Source of the DNA: Sphingomonas lenta | Lineage (GTDB): Bacteria; Pseudomonadota; Alphaproteobacteria; Sphingomonadales; Sphingomonadaceae | Direction of reading: 5' to 3' | NCBI RefSeq assembly: GCF_002288825.1 | Contig: NZ_NSLI01000008.1 | Location: 1-64,000, forward strand | DNA: 64,000 nt | In this document: one piece after another, positions 8,801-16,534 of the stretch | Position numbering within the stretch: the first letter of the stretch is position 1 | How the letters are laid out: each line of letters opens with the position of its first letter | The notes under the pieces: generated by a model | Told to the model about the DNA's origin: nothing | What the model saw: the letters and a program-made list of their open reading frames with translations, nothing else | Databases searched by the model: none | Made by a program: the position numbers and the translations under genes

Positions 8801-10091
8801 GACCCTGGTCGACCCGGCGGCCCAGGCGAACGATCCCGCCAACCCCTTCTACGCCGCGCGGCCGCCGCTGGTCGGCGATTTCCTGTTCAACGGCGAGCGG
8901 GTGACGGTGGTCGGCAACCACTTCACCTCCAAGGGCGGATCGAGCCCGCTCTACGGTTCGGTCCAGCCGTCCGTCGCGGGCGGCGAGGTCCGGCGCGCGC
9001 AGCAGGCGGACGTGGTGAACGACTATGTGGAGGCGCGGCTCGCCGCCGACGCCGGCGCGCGGATCGTCGTCGCGGGCGACCTGAACGAGTTCCAGTTCGA
9101 GGAGCCGCTCGGCGTGCTCACCGGCGTGCTCGAGCTCGACGGCGCGACCCTGTCGTCCGGCGGCGCGGCGGAGCTCCGGAACCTGACCGAGCTCCTGCCG
9201 GAAAATGAGCGCTACAGCTACGTGTTCGAGGGCAACGCGCAGCAGCTCGACCATGTCCTGGTCACGAACGCGCTGTCGTCGGGCGCGGCGGTGGACGTCG
9301 TCCACATCAACCGCGACGGCTTCGCGGCGGACCACGACCCCGTCGTCGCGCGCCTGGTGATCCCCGCCGCAAACCCGGGCTGCCCCGTGCTGGACCGCGA
9401 GGGCACGGTGGACGGCTCCGCGGCGGCGAACGAGGTGCTGACGGGGTTCGCCGCCGCCAACACCTTCTTCTTCGACGTGGAGGCGGCGAGCGGCCGCGAC
9501 CGGATCACGAACTTCGGGCGGAACGACGTGCTGGCGACCAGCCGGGCGCTGTTCGACGGCAACCGCGACGGCGTCGTCACTTTCGGCCGCGACAACCGGC
9601 TGGGGCTGGACGGCCAAAACGGCGGCGACACCGTGGCGCTGCCGGGCGTCGGGTCGCTCCGCTTCCTGGGCGAGGCGTGCGACGGCGTGTTCGTCTACGC
9701 GGACGCCCGGGTGCGGCCGAGCGGTGCGTTCGAGGGGACGCTGGGCGACGACGTGCTCGCCGGTGCGGCGAACGGCGCGCGCGTGGAGGACTTCTTCTAC
9801 GACACGGCGCTCGGGATCGACCTGGGCGACGACCGGATCGAGCGGTTCGACGCGAACGACCGGCTCGTCACCACCGTCGCCCTGTTCGACGAGGACGGCG
9901 ACGGCGTAATCGAGTTCGGAACGGACGGACGCTTCGATTTGTCGGACGGGTCGGGCGATCTGGGCAGCGTCGCGATCTTCGGCGCGGCGGGCGAACAGGT
10001 CCGGACCCTGCGGTTCGACGGCACGGTCGCCGCGAACGGCGTCACCTATCACCGCTACAGCTTGGTCGACGATCCCACGTTCGGCGGCTGA
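5862..10091 (+). CDS. ExeM/NucH-type extracellular nuclease with duplicated lamin-tail/Calx-beta N-region
   Basis: A 1409-residue protein. Residues about 4-175 and 300-470 are two copies of a lamin-tail-like unit (VFVNEFHYDNAGTDAGEFIE; AFINELLYDPAGADSNEAVE). Each is followed by a Calx-beta-like unit (185-290; 478-580, closing TGTITNDD and TGTIVSDD). An OB-like region follows (IHEIQGAGHRSAYEG, near 585-720), then an endonuclease/exonuclease/phosphatase domain at about 858-1166. Its catalytic blocks are SYNVLNL, VIVLQEVQ, GNHFTSKGG, VVAGDLNEF, QLDHVLVT and ADHDPVVARL. Residues about 1180-1409 are the two-repeat C-terminal module shared with five other proteins here. Known relatives degrade extracellular DNA in biofilms. 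There is no N-terminal signal peptide, so export probably relies on the C-terminus. Confidence 0.85.
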   Translation: MPTSVFVNEFHYDNAGTDAGEFIEIAGPAGTSLAGWSVVFYNGSNAPTAAVPYRTLALSGVIDDEGGSGFGALSFALPVDGLQNGANDGFALVNAANEVVQFLSYEGVITAAAGAAGGPAAGLTSTDVGVGESNGTPAGFSLRLAGAGTTYEGFTWQAPADDTPGEVNQGQTFGAAPQPGRLSIADASVVEGDAGETDLVFTVSRTGGTAGAVSATYTIGFPAGGADAGDLAAGQPLTGIVSFADGVDEATVTVRVAGDTAVEADEAFTVTLSAPEGGATLDDAAATGTITNDDSAAAGGTAFINELLYDPAGADSNEAVEIAGTAGLDLTGWKLVLYNGNGGGDYQTINLSGTIDDEDNGFGALSFPTPGIQNGAPDGLALVNASNNVVQFLSYEGVFAATSGPAQGLTSEDIGVAQTGSEPNTHSLQLKGAGSEEGDFTWTAASASSFGSINAGQDFAAPNPNGSFRVGDANVMEGNGGTSTIEFTVRRAGGTDGTATVGYSVAFGSGSGRADAADLSGPTGGTLTFADGEDERTIAIQVVGDTASEPDETFTVQLADATGGADIADATATGTIVSDDIATLRIHEIQGAGHRSAYEGQAVVTSGVVTQVVGNGFYIQEPNPDASRATSEGIFVFTRTAPGAAATVGNLVRVTGEVGEFRPGADPLNLTVTQIAPSAALEVVSTGNALPGAALIGPDGLAPPTTIIEDDGFSSFNPATDGVDFYESLEGMRVTVQDPVVIQPTNGFGEIWTLASRDGADLLGTNLSADGLPVVRGGEGGLGVVNQLAGSDFNPERIQIDGLSGDLADVATGTVLADVTGILSYSFGNYEVLTASVTVAKTAAPTQETTALAGADDALLLASYNVLNLDPNDGDGDADVASGRFDAIAFDIATNLNLPDVIVLQEVQDDDGSVNSDVVSANGTLSLLSDRIFAASGIRYSFQDNPFITDDRSGGEPGGNIRVAFLYRQDRVDLDEASVATLVDPAAQANDPANPFYAARPPLVGDFLFNGERVTVVGNHFTSKGGSSPLYGSVQPSVAGGEVRRAQQADVVNDYVEARLAADAGARIVVAGDLNEFQFEEPLGVLTGVLELDGATLSSGGAAELRNLTELLPENERYSYVFEGNAQQLDHVLVTNALSSGAAVDVVHINRDGFAADHDPVVARLVIPAANPGCPVLDREGTVDGSAAANEVLTGFAAANTFFFDVEAASGRDRITNFGRNDVLATSRALFDGNRDGVVTFGRDNRLGLDGQNGGDTVALPGVGSLRFLGEACDGVFVYADARVRPSGAFEGTLGDDVLAGAANGARVEDFFYDTALGIDLGDDRIERFDANDRLVTTVALFDEDGDGVIEFGTDGRFDLSDGSGDLGSVAIFGAAGEQVRTLRFDGTVAANGVTYHRYSLVDDPTFGG

Positions 10092-10124
10092 GCCGGCATG
10101 GCGGGGCCGGTCGGGGCCGACGGA

Positions 10125-11510
10125 TCAGACGAATCCGAGGTTCCAGCCCGACCGGTCCCAGTTGCCCAGATTGGGCAGCACGGTCGTCAGGTCGCCGTCG
10201 GCGACGCCGAACCACGACGCCAGCGTCGCGGCGTACTGGTCCACCGACGTCGAGGGCAGGAGCCGGCCCGCGCCGACGTCGTCGGAGGTGTTGCTGCCGA
10301 TCTGGGGCGCGCGGCCGTAAAAGCGGCGGCCCTTGACCGCGCCGCCCATCACCCAGTGCATCGCGCCCCAGCCATGGTCGGAGCCGTCGCCGTTCGAGCT
10401 CAAGGTACGGCCGAAGTCGGACGCGGTGAAGGTCGTGACCTTGTCCGCCACGCCCAGCGACATGGTGGTGTCGTAAAAGGCGCGCATCGCGGCGGCGACG
10501 CGGGCGAGCTGCGCCGGATGCTTGGTCAACAAGCTGTCGTGGTGGTCCCAGCCGCCCAACGAGACGAAGAAAACCTGCCGCTTGACGCCGAGATCGGCCG
10601 AGGCGGAGATCAGCCGCGCGACGAGCTTGAGCTGGTCGGCCAGGGTCTCCCCCGCGGGGAAGAGCGGGAAGTTGTCCGCCGGCGCCCCCGCGAGCGCGCC
10701 GTTGACGCGGCCATAGGTGTCGAGCGCGCGCCTCACGGTAGCCGAATAGTCGTCGGCGAACAGCGTCTGGCCGCCTTCCGTCATCAGCTGGCGCAGCGTT
10801 TGAGCGGCGGTGGCAGAGCCGTACAGCGTCCGGCTCTCGCGGAGCAGCGACACGGGGCCAGCGCCGCCAATCGTGTAGGGGATCGCCTGGCGGCCCGACA
10901 CGTACACCGCGTTGCCGCTGGCGTTGATGCAGGTCAGCGCCGCCGCGCCGTTGCCGGCATAGACCATGTCGCCGATGCGGCCGCCCCAGCCGGTCTCCGC
11001 GCCTTCGGGGTTCGACGCCTGAAAGAAGCTCTGCTGGTCGTTGTGGCTGAACAGCTTGGGCGGGATCGGCGCGGACCTGGCGACGTACTGCGCCTTGGTG
11101 AGCGGCTGCTCTAGCGTGCCGACGTTCAGCACTATCGCCATCTTCCCCCCGTCGAACAGCGGCAGCAGGGGACTGAGCGCGGGCGCGAGCGCGTACTCCC
11201 GGCCGTCAGGCAGCGCCTGGTCGGGCCGGAGCGCCGTAGCGGCTAAAGCGTCGCGCCCCAGCGCGAGCGTGGGACGGTATCTCTGGTACAGCGCGTGGCC
11301 CGCCGCGTCATAGGGCGGCAGCGTGTTGGCGTAGTCGTTGCCGCCGTAGAGGAAGACGCACACCAGCGCTTTGTAGTCGGTGGCGGTCGCCGCCGCGGCC
11401 TCGCCGATCCAGCCCAGGCTACCGACGAACGGGGCCGCCGTGCCCGCGAGCGCGAGCTGGGCGCCCCGGGTCAGAAAGGCGCGGCGGGAGAGCTGCTGAT
11501 CGATGTGCAT
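10125..11510 (-). CDS. DUF1501 protein with Tat signal
   Basis: A 461-residue protein. The N-terminus carries a twin-arginine motif (LSRRAFLTRGAQLALAGTAA) ending at a likely AAA-A cleavage site near residue 40, so it is probably exported folded. The remainder matches the DUF1501, sulfatase-like fold: LVCVFLYGGNDYANTLPPYD, HNDQQSFFQAS, SLGGWDHHDSL, TASDFGRTLSSNGDGSDHGW. The role of the family is not established. It starts seven bases after the DUF1800 stop, the usual partnership of these two families, so they form an operon. Confidence 0.85.
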   Translation of the reverse strand: MHIDQQLSRRAFLTRGAQLALAGTAAPFVGSLGWIGEAAAATATDYKALVCVFLYGGNDYANTLPPYDAAGHALYQRYRPTLALGRDALAATALRPDQALPDGREYALAPALSPLLPLFDGGKMAIVLNVGTLEQPLTKAQYVARSAPIPPKLFSHNDQQSFFQASNPEGAETGWGGRIGDMVYAGNGAAALTCINASGNAVYVSGRQAIPYTIGGAGPVSLLRESRTLYGSATAAQTLRQLMTEGGQTLFADDYSATVRRALDTYGRVNGALAGAPADNFPLFPAGETLADQLKLVARLISASADLGVKRQVFFVSLGGWDHHDSLLTKHPAQLARVAAAMRAFYDTTMSLGVADKVTTFTASDFGRTLSSNGDGSDHGWGAMHWVMGGAVKGRRFYGRAPQIGSNTSDDVGAGRLLPSTSVDQYAATLASWFGVADGDLTTVLPNLGNWDRSGWNLGFV

Positions 11511-11516
11511 GGGGGT

Positions 11517-13409
11517 TTACCTGAGGACGAGGGCGTCGGGGGTGGCTAGTGTTAACATGATCGAGACGCCGACGCGGTTGATCGGCCCGTCCGACTTGGC
11601 GAGCCCGATGCCCTCGACCACCTGCTCGATGCGCGACACGGTGGCGGGCGGCAGCTGGCCGGCGGTGAGCAGGAGGTTGACCTCCGCCACCAACGCCTTG
11701 GCGTCCGTCGCCTTAGCCAGGATCGCCGAATAGTCGGCCGATAGGTCGCCCGCGCCCGAGGACACGGCGGTGTACATGAAGTTCATAAAGGCGAGCACCG
11801 TCTGCTCGTTGACCGCCTGGAACTCGGGCGCGGTCAGCTTGGCAGCGCTGAGGCTGGTGTTGGGCGGCGTGTAGCCCGGACGGAACCACCCGAAGACCGA
11901 CGGCGCGTGCCCCACGCCGTGGCCGAGCTTGTTGTGCGGCGCCGAGGTGTTGCCGATGTTCCAACGGTCGCCGTTGGAGCGGGCTTGGAAGGCGCGCGCC
12001 CAACCGGTGAAGCGGTGCACTGGGTCGCGCAGTCGGCCCGCCGCCCGGTTCGCCAGCGCTTGCGCGCCGCGCACCTCCGGGTCGAGCAGGATCGCGCGCG
12101 CTACCGCGGCCAGATCGCCGCGCACGCCCTTGCCGTTGTCGGCGAACACGCGGGCGACCCGCTCGATGTAATGCGGCGACGGATTGCTGGTCGTGAGCCG
12201 CTTGATCAGGTTGCCGGCGATGAAGGGCGGCACGTTGGGGTGGTGGAACAAGGCGTCGAGCGCCGCGGCGATTGCGGTGGCGCCCGGACCGCTGACAGTG
12301 GTCCCTAAAAAGGTCGACGGCCCCGCCTCGTGCAGCCCTTCGTCCATCACGAGCGGCTCGCGCAGCCGGTGGGGCGCGGCGACGCCCGGCGCCTGCACCA
12401 TGCCCGTCATCACCCGCGCGAGCTGCGACACGTCCTCGGAGGTGTAGGTCTCGATCGGCTGGCCGCCGCCGAGCTTGGGCGTGCCGTCCATGTTGAGCTG
12501 GTGGAGCCCGATCGTGAAGAGCTGCATCAGCTCGCGCGCGTAGTTCTCGTCGGGCATCGCGCCCGTCTTGGGATTGGCTTTCCGGTTGCCGAGATAGGTG
12601 AGGAAGGACCCCATGGCGACGTTGCCGGTGACGGCGCCCAGCAACGTGCGGTAGTTGCCCAGCGCGTTGTCGAGGAGCACGTCGGCGTAGGCACCCATGG
12701 CCAGCCCGCGCCACTGCACGCCCAAGCCCTCCATGCCGACGACGAGGAAGTCGAGCAGCGCGACCCCCATCCGCTGCCGCAGCTGGTCGGGGCCGGCGAT
12801 GAGCTGGCGCCAGCAGGTGTTATCCCACCCCCAGTTGGTCTGCCGGTAGAATTCGGCGGCGTAGTTCGCCCCGATCAGCCAATCCCAGTGGCTGCCAAGC
12901 CGGGGCGTGGTGAGCTGTTCGTCGATCCAGCCCTCGAAGCCGAGCGCCACGACGCGGTCGATCTCGGCCCGTGTCGCGCCCATCGTCGCCTGGAGGAGGA
13001 AGCGGGCGGCCTCCGTTTCGGTGACGGGCGCGCGGACGACGTTCACCGGCTCCGACGGTTGGGAGGGAGTGGGGGTCGGGGTGGGCGAGGGCGTCGGGCT
13101 CGGCGAAGGCGATGGCGTTGGTGTGGGAGTGGGCGACGGAGTAGGCGACGGCGTGGGGGTCGGAGTGGGCGTCGGGCTCGGCAGCGGCGCGGGCGTGGGG
13201 GGCGCCACGGGGGCGGGCGTCGCGACCGGCGTCGGCGCCGGGACAACGGTGACGGGCGCGCTCGCGGCGGCGCTCCCTGCCTCGCCGCCCGAGTCGCCGC
13301 ACGCCGCGAGTAGCAGCCCCGCTGCGGCGGCGGACATGCCGGCCGGCGGCGCGCCCGTTCCGTTCTCGGCGGGCAGTTCTTCGCGCGCCGCGCCGGCGTG
13401 CTGGGTCAT
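11517..13409 (-). CDS. DUF1800 lipoprotein with proline-rich linker
   Basis: About 630 residues from ATG at 13409 (GAGG ten bases upstream; a TTG three codons earlier is the alternative). A lipobox-like LLLAAC is followed by GDSG and then a long P/T/S repeat linker (DNA about 13040-13240). The DUF1800 domain begins at ETEAARFLLQATMGATRAEID and includes NWGWDNTCWRQLI, MPDENYARELMQLFTIG and ETYTSEDVSQLARVMTG. The lipobox follows an unusually long N-terminus (about 40 residues, acidic), so lipidation is uncertain. It is the first gene of the DUF1800-DUF1501 pair and presumably acts with its partner in the periplasm or at the surface. Confidence 0.85.
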   Translation of the reverse strand: MTQHAGAAREELPAENGTGAPPAGMSAAAAGLLLAACGDSGGEAGSAAASAPVTVVPAPTPVATPAPVAPPTPAPLPSPTPTPTPTPSPTPSPTPTPTPSPSPSPTPSPTPTPTPSQPSEPVNVVRAPVTETEAARFLLQATMGATRAEIDRVVALGFEGWIDEQLTTPRLGSHWDWLIGANYAAEFYRQTNWGWDNTCWRQLIAGPDQLRQRMGVALLDFLVVGMEGLGVQWRGLAMGAYADVLLDNALGNYRTLLGAVTGNVAMGSFLTYLGNRKANPKTGAMPDENYARELMQLFTIGLHQLNMDGTPKLGGGQPIETYTSEDVSQLARVMTGMVQAPGVAAPHRLREPLVMDEGLHEAGPSTFLGTTVSGPGATAIAAALDALFHHPNVPPFIAGNLIKRLTTSNPSPHYIERVARVFADNGKGVRGDLAAVARAILLDPEVRGAQALANRAAGRLRDPVHRFTGWARAFQARSNGDRWNIGNTSAPHNKLGHGVGHAPSVFGWFRPGYTPPNTSLSAAKLTAPEFQAVNEQTVLAFMNFMYTAVSSGAGDLSADYSAILAKATDAKALVAEVNLLLTAGQLPPATVSRIEQVVEGIGLAKSDGPINRVGVSIMLTLATPDALVLR

Positions 13410-13556
13410 CGGAAGCAAACCTCAAGGCGGCGGCCGCACCTGTCGCGGCGCCTTCACGCTCGCTTCTGCCGGGAACATGGTTAAGGACTTGTTTCGCTGA
13501 CCGTCTCTCCGGCGATGGCCCGGCCGGGAACGGGGCGATCGGGACTGGAGGCGGAC

Positions 13557-13814
13557 GTGGCGAAGCAATCGATCGGGGCGTTGGCCGGATGGAAGCGGTC
13601 GGAGGTGGAGCACGGCGTCGTGCTCGCGCTGCAGCTCGTCCGGTCGGCCGACGCCTATCGCGAACGGGATTTCGACGTGGTGGAGGTCACGATGAACGAC
13701 CGCCAGCTCCGCTCGCTGGCGCGCGACCTCATCCGCGCGGCGCACGCGCGGGGGCTGGACCTGCATGCGCGGCCGGCCTGGTGGCGCTTCTGGCGGCGCC
13801 GGCGCCGGCGCTGA
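13557..13814 (+). CDS. Small conserved-looking hypothetical protein
   Basis: An 85-residue protein from GTG at 13557, chosen because GGAGG sits about five bases upstream; an in-frame ATG lies at 13515. Core text: WKRSEVEHGVVLALQLVRSADAYRERDF, then VTMNDRQLRSLARDLIRAAHARG, and a tail of tryptophans and arginines (WWRFWRRRRRR). I do not recognise a named family. It is probably a cytosolic, basic helical protein. It converges with the metalloprotease gene across a strong hairpin. Confidence 0.5.
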   Translation: MAKQSIGALAGWKRSEVEHGVVLALQLVRSADAYRERDFDVVEVTMNDRQLRSLARDLIRAAHARGLDLHARPAWWRFWRRRRRR

Positions 13815-13816
13815 CG

Positions 13817-13848
13817 TTCGGGGCCGGGCGGGATGGCCCGGCCCCGAA
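13817..13848. terminator. Perfect hairpin between convergent genes
   Basis: A 13-bp perfect stem (TTCGGGGCCGGGC pairing with GCCCGGCCCCGAA) with a six-base loop, placed between the 3' ends of the small plus-strand gene and the metalloprotease gene. There is no T-tract, so it is probably a structure protecting both 3' ends or a bidirectional terminator. Confidence 0.6.
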
Positions 13849-13859
13849 GCGCTGAGGCG

Positions 13860-15839
13860 TCAGCCGACGCGCAGGTCGGCCAAGCCGACGTCGGACCCGA
13901 GCGCGCTGTAGACGTAGTAAGTGACGCCGTTGCGCACCACGCTGCCGTCGAACTCGAGCTGCGACAAGCCGGACGCGCCGTCGGAGAGCGCCACCGTGCC
14001 GCCGTTACCAGACAGATCGAGCACGCCGCCCGAGAACGAGATGATCCCGTCGCCGTTGCCGTCGGCGATGGCGGTGGTGGTGACCAGCAGGTCGCGCGAG
14101 GTGAAGCGCACCGTGTCGTTACCCGTGGTCGGCGCCGCGTTGCCCGTGTCGAAGAAGAACACGTCGGTCGTCGAGGCGCTCGTCGACCCATTCATGGTGT
14201 CGTCGCCCACCGTTCCTTCGCTGACGCGCTGCCCGGTCCCGGCTACCGGCCGCGCCCCGCGCTCGGCATAGAAGAATAGCCCGTCCGCGGAGCCCAGGTA
14301 ACGCAGGCCCCGCGACCCGGCCAGCAGCACCGAATCGCCGTCGGTGTCGAGCGCGAGCGCCCGGTTCGAGGAGAAGGTGATGATGCCGTCGCCGTTACCG
14401 TCGCTGATTGCCTTGGTGGTGGCGAGCGCGTCCGACCGGCTCCAGTCTGCGATGCGGTCCGCCCCCGACGTGCCGGCAGTCCGGAGCTCGAACAGGTCGG
14501 CTCCACCCTTGCCGCTGAGCACGTTCGCGACCGAGTTGCCGATGATGCGGTCGTTGCCGCCGCCGCCCACCGCGTTCTCAATCGTGGCACCATATGCGAT
14601 CGAGATGTTGTCCTTGAACAGCGGACTCTCGATGTCATAGGTCGCCTTCAGCGCCTGATAGGCGTCGAACACCGCTTGGGTGCGCGGCGCGAGGCCGGCC
14701 GCCGCGCGGTTGGCGTTGATCTGCTCCAGCGTCAGGAACTGCTCGATGCCGCCGCCGGACGAGAAGGCGCCGGGATTGAGGTCGATCGTCGACGGCGTGT
14801 TCCAGCCGGAGAAGTCGATCGTGTCGGTGCCGCCCGCGTCCCAGATGGACACGATCGGCCGCGCGTTCTTGCTGAAGTCGTACTCGGCGCGGTTGGCGGT
14901 CGAGTTGAAGCCGTACACGGTGTTGCCGGTCCGGGTGGTCGTGTCCGCGCCGTAGATCGCCTGAATCGCGGCGATGTCGTGGACGAGCGGCGTCGCGGCG
15001 TAGGCGAAGTTCAAGAGCGACCAGTCGATGTGCTGCGCGCCCGTCTCGTACGCATCGAAGTAGCTCATGATGCTGTATTGCGCCGAGTCCTGCGCATAGG
15101 ATGCGTCGTTGCGGTAGGTGATGGGATCGGGCTCGCCGTCGCCGTCGTCATCGTCGAGCGCGTCGTAATCGCCCGGATGGCTTAGCCCGAGCGAGTGGCC
15201 GAGCTCGTGGACCATGGTGGTCTTGGCGTAGTAGCTGTCGGCGAGCGGCGTGAAGTTGGACGACACGAACCCGTCGATCCATACGTCGCCCGACAGCTTG
15301 CCGACCTGCCACGGGCCGTAGAGCTCGGAGTAGGTCTCGTCCAGGATGTCGCCGAACGGGAGGTAGGCGTAGGCCTGCGCGCCGCCCGTGTCCGTATTGG
15401 CGAAGGTGATGTCCGCGTTGGCCGCGCCGTCCGTCCGCTCCGTGATCGAGATGCCGATCAGGTCGTCCCACAGCGCGATGCTCTGGCGCGCGACGGCGCG
15501 CTGGCCGTTGGTGAAGGTGGAGAAAGTATTGATGTTGACTTCGGAGAAGCCGACGGTGCCGTCCTCGTTCAGGTAGTAGCTGTTCGCCAGCTCGCGGAAG
15601 CTGTTCCAGAAGGCGAAGGTCAGGTTGGTGTCGCTCCCGCCCAACGCGCCGTAATTGTTGGTGTACCAGTCCCAGCCCGTGCGGTTCAGGTTCTCGGACA
15701 CGGTGCCGACGTCCCAGATCGGCTTGCCGCGATACGCGCCGCCCGCCTGCGGGTCGAGCGACTGCGCGTCGACGGTTTCGCCGCGGTCGCCCGGCCAGTC
15801 GCGCTCGGCGGGACCGATGATGGAGGTCATACCACTCAT
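13860..15839 (-). CDS. Serralysin-type M10 metalloprotease with shared C-terminal module
   Basis: A 659-residue protein. The zinc site HELGHSLGLSHPGDY lies near residues 205-219, and the Met-turn SIMSYF follows near 257. An M10 C-terminal-type region has one clear RTX unit (GGGGNDRIIGNSVANVLSG, near 430-450). The final ~205 residues are the two-repeat module, with both EF-hand-like loops intact (DGNGDGIITF, DGNGDGIISF) and closing GVTYYVYSALG. Serralysins are secreted by type I machines through C-terminal signals, and no Sec signal is present. ATG at 15839 has GGAG eight bases upstream. The start overlaps the stop of the preceding gene (ATGA), so translation is coupled. Confidence 0.9.
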   Translation of the reverse strand: MSGMTSIIGPAERDWPGDRGETVDAQSLDPQAGGAYRGKPIWDVGTVSENLNRTGWDWYTNNYGALGGSDTNLTFAFWNSFRELANSYYLNEDGTVGFSEVNINTFSTFTNGQRAVARQSIALWDDLIGISITERTDGAANADITFANTDTGGAQAYAYLPFGDILDETYSELYGPWQVGKLSGDVWIDGFVSSNFTPLADSYYAKTTMVHELGHSLGLSHPGDYDALDDDDGDGEPDPITYRNDASYAQDSAQYSIMSYFDAYETGAQHIDWSLLNFAYAATPLVHDIAAIQAIYGADTTTRTGNTVYGFNSTANRAEYDFSKNARPIVSIWDAGGTDTIDFSGWNTPSTIDLNPGAFSSGGGIEQFLTLEQINANRAAAGLAPRTQAVFDAYQALKATYDIESPLFKDNISIAYGATIENAVGGGGNDRIIGNSVANVLSGKGGADLFELRTAGTSGADRIADWSRSDALATTKAISDGNGDGIITFSSNRALALDTDGDSVLLAGSRGLRYLGSADGLFFYAERGARPVAGTGQRVSEGTVGDDTMNGSTSASTTDVFFFDTGNAAPTTGNDTVRFTSRDLLVTTTAIADGNGDGIISFSGGVLDLSGNGGTVALSDGASGLSQLEFDGSVVRNGVTYYVYSALGSDVGLADLRVG

Positions 15840-16315
15840 AACTTCTCCCCTTTGGTGATCGGCAATATGTCGAAGCCGCGGCGCGCGCGCCACGGCAGGA
15901 CCTGGTCCAGGGCGCGCGCGACCGCCGCGGCGCAGGCCCTGCGTCCGGCGGGCGCACACCACGCGAAGCGGCGCGGCAGCAGCTCGCCCTGGCTCTCGTC
16001 GAAAGCGGCGGCGCGGCGCGCCGAGAGCGTCAGCGCCCGCTCCGGCCCGTCGGCGGCGAGGGCGACCGACAGGATCACCGTTCCCGTGAGCTCCCGCCCG
16101 CCGGCGCCCGTCGGCCAGGCGGCCACCGCCATCGGCGCGCCGCGGCGCACCTCGCGCACGAGATCGGCGCAGGGGACGAGCTCGGAGGGGAGCGCGCACT
16201 CGATCGCGAGCGTCTCCACCCCGCGCCAGAACGGCGCGGGCAACTGCGCCGGGACGCCGACGGCCAGGGCCAGGGCGTGCACCGACGGCACGATCGTTGC
16301 CGCAGGATCAACCAT
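15836..16315 (-). CDS. Hypothetical protein co-translated with the metalloprotease
   Basis: A 159-residue protein with no signal peptide or membrane helix. Text includes FWRGVETLAIECALPSELV, GGRELTGTVILSVALAADG and ALDQVLPWRARRGFDILPI. I do not recognise a family. Its TGA overlaps the ATG of the protease by four bases, so the two proteins are made from one message in linked amounts. A cytosolic chaperone, inhibitor or secretion aid for the protease is a reasonable guess, but only context supports it. No clear ribosome binding site precedes ATG at 16315. Confidence 0.6.
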   Translation of the reverse strand: MVDPAATIVPSVHALALAVGVPAQLPAPFWRGVETLAIECALPSELVPCADLVREVRRGAPMAVAAWPTGAGGRELTGTVILSVALAADGPERALTLSARRAAAFDESQGELLPRRFAWCAPAGRRACAAAVARALDQVLPWRARRGFDILPITKGEKL

Positions 16316-16534
16316 CTAGGATGTTGGAATCACCCGCTTCCGCGGCTTTGTCAAACACTGTCTGGATTCGGCGCGACGGTTGTCCTGCATGGGGCGCAAA
16401 GCATTGTGGCTGAACAACATAGTCGTAACTGTCCCGAAACGGTATCGGCTATAGTAAACAAAGCGTGTACGGAAATTGATCGAGGATAGCACCGTCCGCT
16501 AAATTCCCCCGAGTCGTTTGGGACGGGGAAAGAA

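Noticed and set aside
6954..10052. A very long open frame antisense to the nuclease gene
   Set aside because: Its text is arginine/valine/aspartate-rich with no domain pattern, and it arises from the third-position GC bias of the real gene on the other strand.
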